From the NCBI GenBank assembly GCA_044221555.1, contig JBGAOY010000028.1, positions 1 to 53,609 on the forward strand: DNA of 53,609 nt. Direction: 5' to 3'. Origin of the DNA: JAEUJM01 sp044221555 (lineage in GTDB: Bacteria > Actinomycetota > Acidimicrobiia > Acidimicrobiales > DATDAH01). The translations under genes were made by a program, and so were the position numbers. The notes under the pieces are model-generated. The model worked only from the letters and a program-made list of their open reading frames with translations, made no database searches and was not told the origin of the DNA. Below, piece after piece: positions 37,715 to 44,466 of the stretch (its first letter is position 1; each line of letters begins with the position of its first letter).

Positions 37715-38236
37715 CTACGGCCTGAGTCCCAGTCGCACGAACGACTCATCGAGTGCCTGTGCCATCTCTCGCACGTCCACGGGAAGACCCGTCGCAGCAT
37801 CAACGATGGGCATGTCGGAATCGACGTAGCGCCACCAGCCCCAGGCGCCCTTCGCGAGTGCGGCATGTTCAGAGGTGGTGACGAGGGCGCACGGGTACTC
37901 CCAGAGGGCGACAGCTGCGATGTCGGCGTGCTCGAGGAGCGCTCGGGCCATCCAATCACGTTCGATGACGTGCTCGTGCCGGACGGTCTTCGGCTCGCGC
38001 TTCAACACCAGCTCATGCGCGTCCGGTGTCCGCCAGCGCACGCCCCCGAGCTTGTGAGGGAAGCTCGGGCGGAATTCCGTCACCACCCAGAGGAGGTCCT
38101 TGACCACGCGCACGTGCAGCGGCCGACCCTCCGCCGGGAGCGCGGCGAGCGCGCCGATGATCGGACCGATCGCGCCCACCGTGGCGCGGTGATCCTGCGA
38201 CATCTCCAATCGCGAGCCTTCGAGCGCCGACGTCAC
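37715..38236 (-). CDS. Uncharacterised protein
   Basis: 173 residues from a GTG at 38236. Two halves: an alpha/beta N-terminus (IGPIIGALAALPAEGRPLHVR, then VKDLLWVVTEFRPSFP) and a C-terminus with WMARALLEHADIAAVALWEYPCALVTTSEHAAL and a Trp/Tyr-rich GAWGWWRYVDSDM. Basic residues (LKREPKTVRHEHVIERDW) lie between. Base composition is lower in GC than its neighbours in places, and codon use is less biased. I recognise no family and assign no function. It is separated from the CoA ligase by 197 nt. Confidence 0.6.
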   Translation of the reverse strand: MTSALEGSRLEMSQDHRATVGAIGPIIGALAALPAEGRPLHVRVVKDLLWVVTEFRPSFPHKLGGVRWRTPDAHELVLKREPKTVRHEHVIERDWMARALLEHADIAAVALWEYPCALVTTSEHAALAKGAWGWWRYVDSDMPIVDAATGLPVDVREMAQALDESFVRLGLRP

Positions 38237-38474
38237 GCCCGCACCCTTTCAGACGGTGCCGAGGCGGATGGCACCTGCCGGCGCCATCGCCCCGAGCCTG
38301 CCCGGCCCGCCGTCGGCGAGGACCCGGAGCGTCCCTCGGCAGCATCAAGCCGCCACGAGCGGTTCAACGCTTCCCAGAGCGCCGCCGCCCTCTCGGTTCT
38401 CCCCGCCGCCACGCCGGCAGCCCTGCCGAACCGCCGACCCGTCCGGCCACGGCGCATGCCGCCCGGGACGGAAC

Positions 38475-38480
38475 TACGGT
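38475..38480 (+). promoter_or_regulatory. leaderless-type -10 box (TACGGT)
   Basis: TACGGT is followed by 8 nt and the ATG at 38489; no Shine-Dalgarno site. Probable promoter for the catabolic run starting with the dehydrogenase. Confidence 0.45.
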
Positions 38481-38488
38481 CGCCGGCC

Positions 38489-39367
38489 ATGGCACGTGTC
38501 GGCGTCATCGGGCTGGGGAACATCGGCGCCGCCGTCGCCGCCAACCTGGTGGCCGACGGCGACACCGTGGTGGTGGCCGACGCCGACCCCGAGCGCACCG
38601 CGATCGAGGGGGCTCGGGCCGGCGACGTCGCCGAGGTGGCGGCCGCCAGCGAGGTCACCATCACGTCGCTGCCCACCACCGAGGTCGTCGCAGCGGTCGC
38701 GGGCGAGTGGGCCGCGACCGCGGCGCCGGGGTCGGTGCTGCTCGACCTGTCCACCTCGTCGCCCGCGGGCAACCGGGCACTGGCCGCCGCGCTGGCGGCC
38801 AGCGGGCACCACTTCGTGGAGGCGCCGCTCACCGGCGGGGCCGTCGGTGCGCAGAAGCGGGCGCTGGTGTTCATGGTCGGCGGCGACGACGAGCCGGTGG
38901 CCCGCTGCCGGCCGGTGCTCGAACGGCTGGGGCGGGCCACGTTCCACCTCGGGCCGGTCGGCGCCGGCGCCACCATGAAGCTGGTCAACAGCCTGCTCGC
39001 CTTCACCTGCACGTGGGTGTCGCTCGAGGGGCTGTCGTTGGCGGCGGCGGCCGACCTCGACCTCCGGACCGTGGTGGACGTCATCCGCACCGGCGGCGCC
39101 TCCAACTTCTTCATCGACCGGGCGGTCGAGGGCATCGACGACCGGGGCCGGCCGCCCCAGTTCGCCCTGGCCCTCGCCGCCAAGGACGCCCGCCTCATCG
39201 AGGAGATGGCTCAGGCCGCGGGGATTCCCGCACCGGTGGCGGGCGCGGTGCGCGCCGTGCTCGCCGACGCCGTCGACCAGGGCCTCGGCGACCACGACTG
39301 GAGCGACCTCGTCCTCGCCGCCGAGGCCCGATCCGGCGCCTCGCTCACACTCGGCGGCGACGCCTGA
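38489..39367 (+). CDS. Beta-hydroxyacid dehydrogenase (3-hydroxyisobutyrate dehydrogenase family)
   Basis: 292 residues. The NAD(P) fold begins RVGVIGLGNIGAAVAANL. Substrate-binding motif APLTGGAVGAQKRALVFMVGG is the family's DxPVSGG variant, and the catalytic Lys is in GPVGAGATMKLVNSLLA. A C-terminal helical domain follows. It oxidises a beta-hydroxy acid (3-hydroxyisobutyrate-like) to the semialdehyde. The stop TGA overlaps an ATG (TGATG), the first of a series of coupled junctions. The 3' end of the gene has a one-base offset against the repeat units that follow, so its present last 10-15 codons may differ from the ancestral ones. Confidence 0.87.
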   Translation: MARVGVIGLGNIGAAVAANLVADGDTVVVADADPERTAIEGARAGDVAEVAAASEVTITSLPTTEVVAAVAGEWAATAAPGSVLLDLSTSSPAGNRALAAALAASGHHFVEAPLTGGAVGAQKRALVFMVGGDDEPVARCRPVLERLGRATFHLGPVGAGATMKLVNSLLAFTCTWVSLEGLSLAAAADLDLRTVVDVIRTGGASNFFIDRAVEGIDDRGRPPQFALALAAKDARLIEEMAQAAGIPAPVAGAVRAVLADAVDQGLGDHDWSDLVLAAEARSGASLTLGGDA

Positions 39368-39944
39368 TGCTCCGCCCGCCCAGCGTGCCCTCCTCGACCA
39401 CCACCGGAAGGACCTCGCCGCCGCCGCCGACCGATCCCGCACCTCCTCACACTCGGCGGCGGCGCCTGATGCCCCGCATGTGCCGGCCTTGTGTGTCCGT
39501 CTCGACCACCACCGCAACGACCTCGCCGCCGCCGAAGCCCGATCCTTCGCATCCTCACACTCGGCGGCGACACAAGATGCTCCGCAGGCTCTGCGTGCCC
39601 TCCTCGACCACCACAGGAGCCAGCTCGTCCTCGCCGCCGAAGCCCGATCCTTCGCATCCTCCCGCTCGGCGGCGATGCCTGATGCCCCGCATGTGCCGGC
39701 CTTGTGTGTCCGTCTCGACCATCACCGGAACGACCTCGTCGCCGCCGAAGCCCGATCCTCCGCATCCTCCCGCTCGGCCACGCCTGATGCCCCGCCGGCG
39801 CCGGCCCTGTGTGGCCGTCTCGTTCGCGCCGTGGCGGCCATCAAGGTCAGCGTGGTGGCCAACGGCGCCGAGCACCCGTCGACGTGGCGGGCGCTCGCCT
39901 CGGGGTTCGATCTGATGCGGTCGACGAGGAGGCCGACGTCGTGA
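39367..39944 (+). repeat. tandem array of about 105-bp repeats derived from the 3' end of the dehydrogenase gene
   Basis: Four full units and a partial fifth, with unit starts (ATG of the TGATG seam) at 39367, 39469, 39577, 39682 and 39787: spacings 102, 108, 105 and 105, all multiples of three. The units resemble the last part of the dehydrogenase gene (LVLAAEARS is present in unit 3 as in the gene). One frame is open from the gene's end to 39944 and another through 39915. The seam CGCCTGATG recurs at most unit ends. Confidence 0.8.
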
Positions 39945-40232
39945 CCACATATCGGCGTGAACGTGTCACCCGTGGCCGTGCCGGCGCGGCCTCGACGGCG
40001 TCGACCGGAGCCGGTCCACGGGCACAGCGGTGCGGACAGAGGCGTCGAGCGGCTCGCGGCGCCTCCTCCTCACGCTGTGTGGTCGTGGGTGAGCGGGAGC
40101 ATGTTGCCGGCAGGCTTCTTTGGACCGTTGACGTCACATACGACGTGAACGGTCCAAAGAACCCCGGAACCCGTGGGTCGGACCCCGCTGACCCTCACGG
40201 TGGGTGGCGGTGCGTGCGGGCGGCGGCGCCTG
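39945..40232. other. 288-nt stretch with a large hairpin, no gene seen
   Basis: No convincing ORF. It contains the 46-nt palindrome at 40116-40161 and ends at the first TGATG seam of the leader ORFs. Confidence 0.55.
40116..40161. repeat. 46-nt near-perfect palindrome
   Basis: Two 20-nt arms with a single mismatch (left TTCTTTGGACCGTT..., right ...AACGGTCCAAAGAA) around the loop ACATAC (40136-40141). Unlike the 50-nt repeats in sequence. It lies in a non-coding stretch just upstream of the coupled leader ORFs, so it could be a terminator/attenuator or a protein-binding dyad. Confidence 0.85.
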
Positions 40233-40298
40233 ATGGCACAGACACCCACCGCGATGAGAAGCAGGCGGCACTCCACCCTCCCGGAAGGCGGCGCCTGA
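40233..40298 (+). CDS. leader mini-ORF 1 (21 codons), start-stop coupled
   Basis: ATG to TGA, 21 residues, starting MAQTPTAM and ending LPEGGA. Its stop shares one base with the ATG of mini-ORF 2 (TGATG). 65 bp repeat unit with mini-ORF 2 and the true start of the DUF35 gene. Whether it is translated is unknown. Confidence 0.55.
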   Translation: MAQTPTAMRSRRHSTLPEGGA

Positions 40299-40363
40299 TG
40301 GCACGGGTTCCCATCACGGTGAGAAGCGGGCGGCACTCCACCCTGCCGGGGGGCAACGCCTGA
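40298..40363 (+). CDS. leader mini-ORF 2 (21 codons), start-stop coupled
   Basis: 21 residues: MARVPITV, then LPGGNA. The first six residues equal those of the DUF35 protein (MARVPIAE), showing that the unit arose by duplication of that gene's start. Its TGA (40361-40363) overlaps the DUF35 ATG at 40363. Confidence 0.6.
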   Translation: MARVPITVRSGRHSTLPGGNA

Positions 40364-40794
40364 TGGCACGGGTGCCCATCGCCGAGGGGTACTTCACCGT
40401 GCCCGACGACCCGGCCGAGGTGCCCCGGCTGCTCGGCAGCCGCTGCCCGTCCTGCGGCGAGCACTTCTTCCCCCGCCGCCACGTGTGCGCGAAGTGCCTG
40501 GCCGAGGGGTGCGAAGCCGTCGAGCTCGGGCCGCGGGGCCGGCTGTGGACCTGGACCTACGTGCACGTGCCGCTGTTCGCCAAGAAGGACGCCCCGGTCG
40601 ACGCCTACGGCGTGGGCCAGGTCGACCTGCCCGAAGGCCCCCGGGTGCAGTCGATCCTGCAGGGCGACCGCGACGAGTTCGCCATCGGCATGGAGATGGA
40701 GCTCGACCTCGAGTCGCTGCGCACCGACGACGCCGGCGACGAGGTGGTCATCTTCCGCTTCCGGCCCGCCCCTACTCCGGAGCAGGCGCCGTGA
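40363..40794 (+). CDS. DUF35 OB-fold protein with zinc ribbon
   Basis: 143 residues. A rubredoxin-like zinc ribbon CPSCGEHFFPRRHVCAKC (C-x2-C-x11-C-x2-C) at about residues 28-46 is followed by an OB fold (GPRGRLWTWTYVHVPLF; YGVGQVDLPEG). DUF35 proteins bind acyl-CoA and partner thiolase-like or hydratase proteins, as ChsH2 does with Ltp2-type aldolases in steroid side-chain degradation. The gene is coupled to the preceding mini-ORF by TGATG and its own TGA overlaps a GTG (GTGA) that starts another small ORF. It almost certainly works with the thiolase-like protein downstream. Confidence 0.92.
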   Translation: MARVPIAEGYFTVPDDPAEVPRLLGSRCPSCGEHFFPRRHVCAKCLAEGCEAVELGPRGRLWTWTYVHVPLFAKKDAPVDAYGVGQVDLPEGPRVQSILQGDRDEFAIGMEMELDLESLRTDDAGDEVVIFRFRPAPTPEQAP

Positions 40795-41078
40795 GGTTCG
40801 CGAAGGTGGCAGTGGCGGGCACCGGCACCGGGAGGTCCGCGAACGTCGCCGCGGCGGGCAGCAGGTCCGACCGCCTCGGCGAGCGACGCACGGCCGCGCC
40901 GCCCCTGTGGTGCGGCGCCGGCGTCACGTCGACGATCGACGAAGGCGGCGTCCCCGCCGGGCTCGTCGCCGGAGCGACCCCCCACGGGCCAGCCCATCAC
41001 CGACCCCAACCCAAACGACCCGGCACCGCCGGACTCGTCGCCGGAGCGGCCCCCCAGGCCGGGAACGACGCTCGGTGA
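40791..41078 (+). CDS. 95-codon coupled ORF repeating the thiolase start
   Basis: GTG at 40791 overlaps the DUF35 stop, TGA at 41076-41078 overlaps the thiolase GTG. Its first 14 residues (MRFAKVAVAGTGTG) match the thiolase start (MRFTDVAVAGTGIV) at 11 positions. Inside, a 39-bp repeat (RFAKVAVAG / RSANVAAAG) and a 72-bp repeat (31-nt near-identical blocks at 40954 and 41026) keep the frame. The rest has no recognisable domain. It is probably a duplicated gene start kept in frame. Confidence 0.6.
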   Translation: MRFAKVAVAGTGTGRSANVAAAGSRSDRLGERRTAAPPLWCGAGVTSTIDEGGVPAGLVAGATPHGPAHHRPQPKRPGTAGLVAGAAPQAGNDAR

Positions 41079-42235
41079 GGTTCACCGACGTCGCCGTCGC
41101 CGGCACCGGGATCGTGCCCTTCGGCATGTACCGCGAGCGCGGCACGGCCGAGCTGGCACGCGACGCCGGCCTCGCCGCCCTGCACGACGCGGGCATGACC
41201 TTGGCCGACGTCGACGAGGCCTTCGTCGGCTACATCCAGCCCGGGTCGCTCCTCGGCGTGGTGGCCATGAAGGAGCTGGGCCTCACCGGCCTGCCGGTCA
41301 CGCATGTCGAGAACGCGTCGGCCACCGGGCTGGTGGCGTTCCGGGAGGCGGCGTGGGCAGTGGCGTCGGGCCGGGCCCGGGTGGCCATGGCCCTGGCCTT
41401 CGACAAGATGACCGACATGGCCGGCGGGGGCGGGCGGTCGCGCGGCACCGGGCGCGACCGGCTCGACGCCACCATCCTGCCGGCGGCCTACTTCGCGCTG
41501 TGGGCGCAACGCCGGATGCACGACCACGGCACGACGCCCGAGCACTTCGCGGCGATCGCGGCCAAGAACTGGAACCACGGCGCCGCCTGCGAGTGGAGCC
41601 ACCGCCGCACCGACCACGTGGTGACCGTCGAGGAGGTGCTGGCGTCGCGGATGATCGCCGAGCCGCTCACCGCGATGATGGCCTGCCCGGCCGACGACGG
41701 CGCCGCCTGCGTGATCGTCGCCTCGGAGGACTACGTCCGCGACCACCAGCCGGGTCGCAAGGTGGTCCGGCCGGTGGCCTCCGCGCTGCGCAGCGAGACC
41801 TACGCACCGGGACACACCTTCCTCGGGCCGGTGGTGGGCCCGGCGACGATGACCCGCGACACGGCCGACGCGGCCTACGAGCTGGCCGGCATGGGCCCCG
41901 ACGACGTCGACCTCGCCCTGTGCCACGACGCCTTCGCCAACGAGGAACTGGAGTACTACGAGTTGCTGGGCTTCTGCCCCGACGGCGACGGCGAGAAGCT
42001 GCTCGCCTCGGGCGCCACCGCGCTGGGTGGCTCGATCCCGTTCAACACCGACGGCGGCCTCATCGCCCGGGGGCACCCGGGCGGGCCCACCGGGCTGGCC
42101 ATGGTCCACGAGATCGTGCACCAACTCCGCGGCGAGGCCGGCAGCCGCCAGGTCGAGGGCGCCCGCACCGCGCTGGCCCACCTCGTCGGCGGCGGCAGCG
42201 TCTGCACGGTGAACCTGTTCGAGGGGGTGGCGTGA
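41075..42235 (+). CDS. Thiolase-like acyl-CoA protein (SCP2/Ltp2-type)
   Basis: 386 residues from the GTG at 41075. Thiolase fold: DVAVAGTGIVPFG start, dimer-type VENASATGLVAFREAAWAV, and C-terminal GGSIPFNTDGGLIARGHPGGPTGLAMV. Where SCP2 thiolases have the nucleophilic Cys (NxCASG) this protein has NASATG, so normal thiolytic cleavage looks unlikely. C-terminal HDAFANEELEYYELLGFCPDGDG fits SCP2-like/Ltp2 members. It probably acts with the DUF35 partner, perhaps in an aldol-type C-C cleavage of an acyl-CoA. Starts overlap with the preceding ORF. Confidence 0.87.
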   Translation: MRFTDVAVAGTGIVPFGMYRERGTAELARDAGLAALHDAGMTLADVDEAFVGYIQPGSLLGVVAMKELGLTGLPVTHVENASATGLVAFREAAWAVASGRARVAMALAFDKMTDMAGGGGRSRGTGRDRLDATILPAAYFALWAQRRMHDHGTTPEHFAAIAAKNWNHGAACEWSHRRTDHVVTVEEVLASRMIAEPLTAMMACPADDGAACVIVASEDYVRDHQPGRKVVRPVASALRSETYAPGHTFLGPVVGPATMTRDTADAAYELAGMGPDDVDLALCHDAFANEELEYYELLGFCPDGDGEKLLASGATALGGSIPFNTDGGLIARGHPGGPTGLAMVHEIVHQLRGEAGSRQVEGARTALAHLVGGGSVCTVNLFEGVA

Positions 42236-42333
42236 TGGCCGAACTGTCGCAAGTCCGCGGAACTGGCTCCCGATTCGGCCGCTATGGCGGTCCTATCGGG
42301 AGCCAGAACGGAGAGGTGGTGCCTCATGCCTGA
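42235..42333 (+). CDS. 32-codon coupled ORF spanning the 50-nt repeat
   Basis: The ATG at 42235 overlaps the thiolase TGA (TGATG), and the stop at 42331-42333 lies 8 nt into the CMD gene. It starts MAELSQVRG and ends EVVPHA. It contains repeat copy D, so its sequence is dictated by that repeat; translation may only serve to couple the flanking genes. Confidence 0.45.
   Translation: MAELSQVRGTGSRFGRYGGPIGSQNGEVVPHA
42260..42309. repeat. 50-nt structured palindromic repeat, copy D
   Basis: Arms TGGCTCCCGAT (42264-42274) and ATCGGGAGCCA (42294-42304): the central GGCGCC of the other copies is GGCTCC here on the left and GGAGCC on the right, a compensated change. The inner hairpin CCGC-TATG-GCGG persists. 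Located between the thiolase and CMD genes. Confidence 0.8.
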
Positions 42334-42748
42334 CGACGACGTGCCGGAAGCAGACGGCCTGCTGGCCCGCGGGCGGGCGGTCCAGGCTCAGCTGTGGCCG
42401 CAGGTGGCGTCGGGGCCGACCGGCGCCTTCCCCGCGGCGAAGCTGGCGCCCGACTTCTACCGCTACGTGGCCGAGTCGGCCTTCGGGATGATCTGGTCGC
42501 GACCCGGGCTGGCCGTCCGTGACCGCAGCCTGGTCACCGTCAGCCAACTCGCCGCCCTCGGCCGCACCGACGAGCTGCGGGCCCATCTGGTGGGTGCCCT
42601 GAACGTGGGCCTCACCCGCGAGGAGCTGGTCGAGGTGCTCATGCAGACCGCCATCTACGCCGGCGTCCCCGCCGCCAACGACGCCCTGAAGGTGGCCGCC
42701 GAGGTGCTCGGAACGGGCGACGACGAGACCGATGACAACGATGGCTGA
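42326..42748 (+). CDS. Carboxymuconolactone decarboxylase (CMD)-family protein
   Basis: 140 residues from the ATG at 42326 (GGAGAGG 8 nt upstream). The CMD core is FYRYVAESAFGMIWSRPGLAVRDRSLVTVSQLAALGRTDELRAHLVGALNVGLTREELVEVLMQ (key: RSLVTVSQLAALG and GLTREELVEVLMQTAIYAG). It lacks the C-x2-C of the AhpD branch, so it is closer to the gamma-carboxymuconolactone decarboxylase type. Role in this pathway unknown. Its last 17 nt overlap the amidohydrolase gene. Confidence 0.9.
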   Translation: MPDDDVPEADGLLARGRAVQAQLWPQVASGPTGAFPAAKLAPDFYRYVAESAFGMIWSRPGLAVRDRSLVTVSQLAALGRTDELRAHLVGALNVGLTREELVEVLMQTAIYAGVPAANDALKVAAEVLGTGDDETDDNDG

Positions 42749-43925
42749 CTCGCTGCGGGACGGTGTGATCGCCGACAGCGACCTGCACGTGATGGAGCCG
42801 CCCGACCTGTGGCAGCGCTACATCGACCCGGCCTTCGCCCACGCCGCCCCGATCGGGCTGTCGGAGATGCCGCGCGACATGCGGGTGCGGGTGAAGAACC
42901 ACTCGCTGCTGCGCATGGGGCGGGTGCGGCCGCTGCGCATCGACGGCCGCAAGACCGGGTGGCGGGAGGACCACGACGACGTCTACGCCGACCCCGAGTC
43001 GCGCGGCTGGGACGCCGCCTCGCAGATCGACGCCATGGACGCCGAGGGCCTCGACCTCGCGGTCCTGTACCCGTCGCGCGGCCTGTTCGTGCTCGGCCTC
43101 GACTCGGTCGACAGCGTCGGCAGCGACGGCCTCGAGCCCGAATACGCCTCGGCGATCGCCCGCGCGTACAACGACTGGCTGGCCGAGTTCTGCGCCCACG
43201 CCCCCGACCGCATGTTCGGCGCGGCCATGGTCGCACCCCATGACGTGCCCGGCGCAGTGGTCGAGGCCCGCCGCTGCGTGGAGGAGCTCGGCTTCAAGGC
43301 GGTGTTCCTGGCGCCCGGCTGCGTGAACCGCCGCCCCTGGCACGACCCCGCCTACGACCCGCTGTGGGCCGAGGTGCAGCGCCTCGACGTCCCCATCGCC
43401 TTCCACGGCGGCGGCCAGACGTACCTCACGCCGGACTTCTCGCTCGAGGTGCTCGACCGGCTGATGATGTGGCACACCTTCAACCAGCCCCTGGCCATCC
43501 AGTTCGTCACCGTCAGCCTGTGCGGCGGCGGCGTGCTCGAGCGCTTCCCCGACCTGCGGGTGGCGCTGCTCGAGGGCAACTGCTCGTGGGCGCCGTGGCT
43601 GCTGCACCGCCTCGACGAGCACTACGAGTGGACCGGTTGGTACGAGGCCACCGACCTCGCCATGACGCCGTCGGAGTACTTCCGGCGCAACTGCTACCTG
43701 TCGGTCGAGGCCGACGAGGCCACCGCTCGTCAGTACGTCGACTGGTTCGGCGCCGACAACCTGGTGTTCTCCACCGACTACCCCCACGGCGACTCGGCGT
43801 ACCCGCACGCGGTCGAGGGCTTCGAGGAGCTCGACCTGCCGCACGACGCCAAGGTGAAGATCGTGGGCGACAACTGGTCCCGCCTGTACAAGATCCCGCT
43901 CGCGACGAAGGCGCCCCGCAGATGA
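42732..43925 (+). CDS. Amidohydrolase family 2 enzyme
   Basis: 397 residues. TIM-barrel metal hydrolase/decarboxylase: metal motif ADSDLHVMEPPDLW (D-x-H), FHGGGQTYLTPDF with its His, FVTVSLCGGGVLERFPDLRVALLEGNCSW (family LEGN-type strand), and VFSTDYPHGDSAYPHAVEG with the catalytic Asp. Family 2 members hydrolyse or decarboxylate ring compounds (ACMSD-like). Its start overlaps the CMD gene end, so it is co-translated. In this operon it probably handles a ring or acyl intermediate. Confidence 0.9.
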   Translation: MTTMADSLRDGVIADSDLHVMEPPDLWQRYIDPAFAHAAPIGLSEMPRDMRVRVKNHSLLRMGRVRPLRIDGRKTGWREDHDDVYADPESRGWDAASQIDAMDAEGLDLAVLYPSRGLFVLGLDSVDSVGSDGLEPEYASAIARAYNDWLAEFCAHAPDRMFGAAMVAPHDVPGAVVEARRCVEELGFKAVFLAPGCVNRRPWHDPAYDPLWAEVQRLDVPIAFHGGGQTYLTPDFSLEVLDRLMMWHTFNQPLAIQFVTVSLCGGGVLERFPDLRVALLEGNCSWAPWLLHRLDEHYEWTGWYEATDLAMTPSEYFRRNCYLSVEADEATARQYVDWFGADNLVFSTDYPHGDSAYPHAVEGFEELDLPHDAKVKIVGDNWSRLYKIPLATKAPRR

Positions 43926-44022
43926 CGCCGGTCGCCGCCCACAAGGAGCTGAACTCGACGGGGTGAACCACGCGGAGCGATCGGAACTGGCCAGCAGTGG
44001 GCCATGGGGTCACCATGGGGCG

Positions 44023-44433
44023 GTGGATGACGTGCACTCTTTCGGGCTCAGTCACGTCGCGGTCAGCGTCGGTGCGCTGACCGACGCTCTCCGCGCCGAT
44101 CTGCTCTCGTTCTACGGCCAGCACTTCGGGTGGAGCGAGATCGAGTCGTTGCGGCGCGACGACCGGCTCACCCTCGACATCGGCGGAGGCGACTACGTGA
44201 ACGTGCGCCAGCGACCCGACCCCATGCGGACCAGCGGCTACGAGCACCTCGGGCTGCGGCTGGCGTCCGCGGCGGCGGTCGAGCAGTCCTGGGAGGCGTT
44301 GGCTGCCGATCCCCGGGCGGTCGACCTCGAGCCTCTCAACGGTGGCGCTGGCTCGAACGGCTACCGCGCCTTTCGGTTCCGGTACCTGCTACCACTCATA
44401 ATCGAGGTCCAGCACCTCCCGAACAGCGGCTGA
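44023..44433 (+). CDS. VOC-superfamily protein (glyoxalase-like)
   Basis: 136 residues from the GTG at 44023, uncertain (an earlier GTG at 43963 would add a head not seen in the family). VOC fold: GLSHVAVSVGALTDALRADLLSFYGQHFGW, then LTLDIGGGDYVNVRQRP, YEHLGLRLASAAAVEQSWEALA, and FRFRYLLPLIIEVQHLP with a metal-ligand Glu. The H...E...H...E pattern allows metal binding. Small dimeric protein, likely modifying or binding a catabolic intermediate; substrate unknown. Confidence 0.78.
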   Translation: MDDVHSFGLSHVAVSVGALTDALRADLLSFYGQHFGWSEIESLRRDDRLTLDIGGGDYVNVRQRPDPMRTSGYEHLGLRLASAAAVEQSWEALAADPRAVDLEPLNGGAGSNGYRAFRFRYLLPLIIEVQHLPNSG

Positions 44434-44454
44434 GGGTCACGGAGGTCTCGGCCC

Positions 44455-44460
44455 TACATT
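44455..44460 (+). promoter_or_regulatory. leaderless-type -10 box (TACATT)
   Basis: TACATT is followed by 6 nt and the GTG at 44467, without Shine-Dalgarno site. Confidence 0.45.
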
Positions 44461-44466
44461 GCCGGA

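Noticed and set aside
39290..39944. Possible CRISPR array
   Set aside because: Units are contiguous, degenerate and coding-like, without spacers of constant length and without cas genes.
39809..40363. 184-codon plus-strand frame across the palindrome and leader ORFs
   Set aside because: It crosses the large palindrome and has Arg/Gly-rich sequence without a domain; the mini-ORF view explains its end better.
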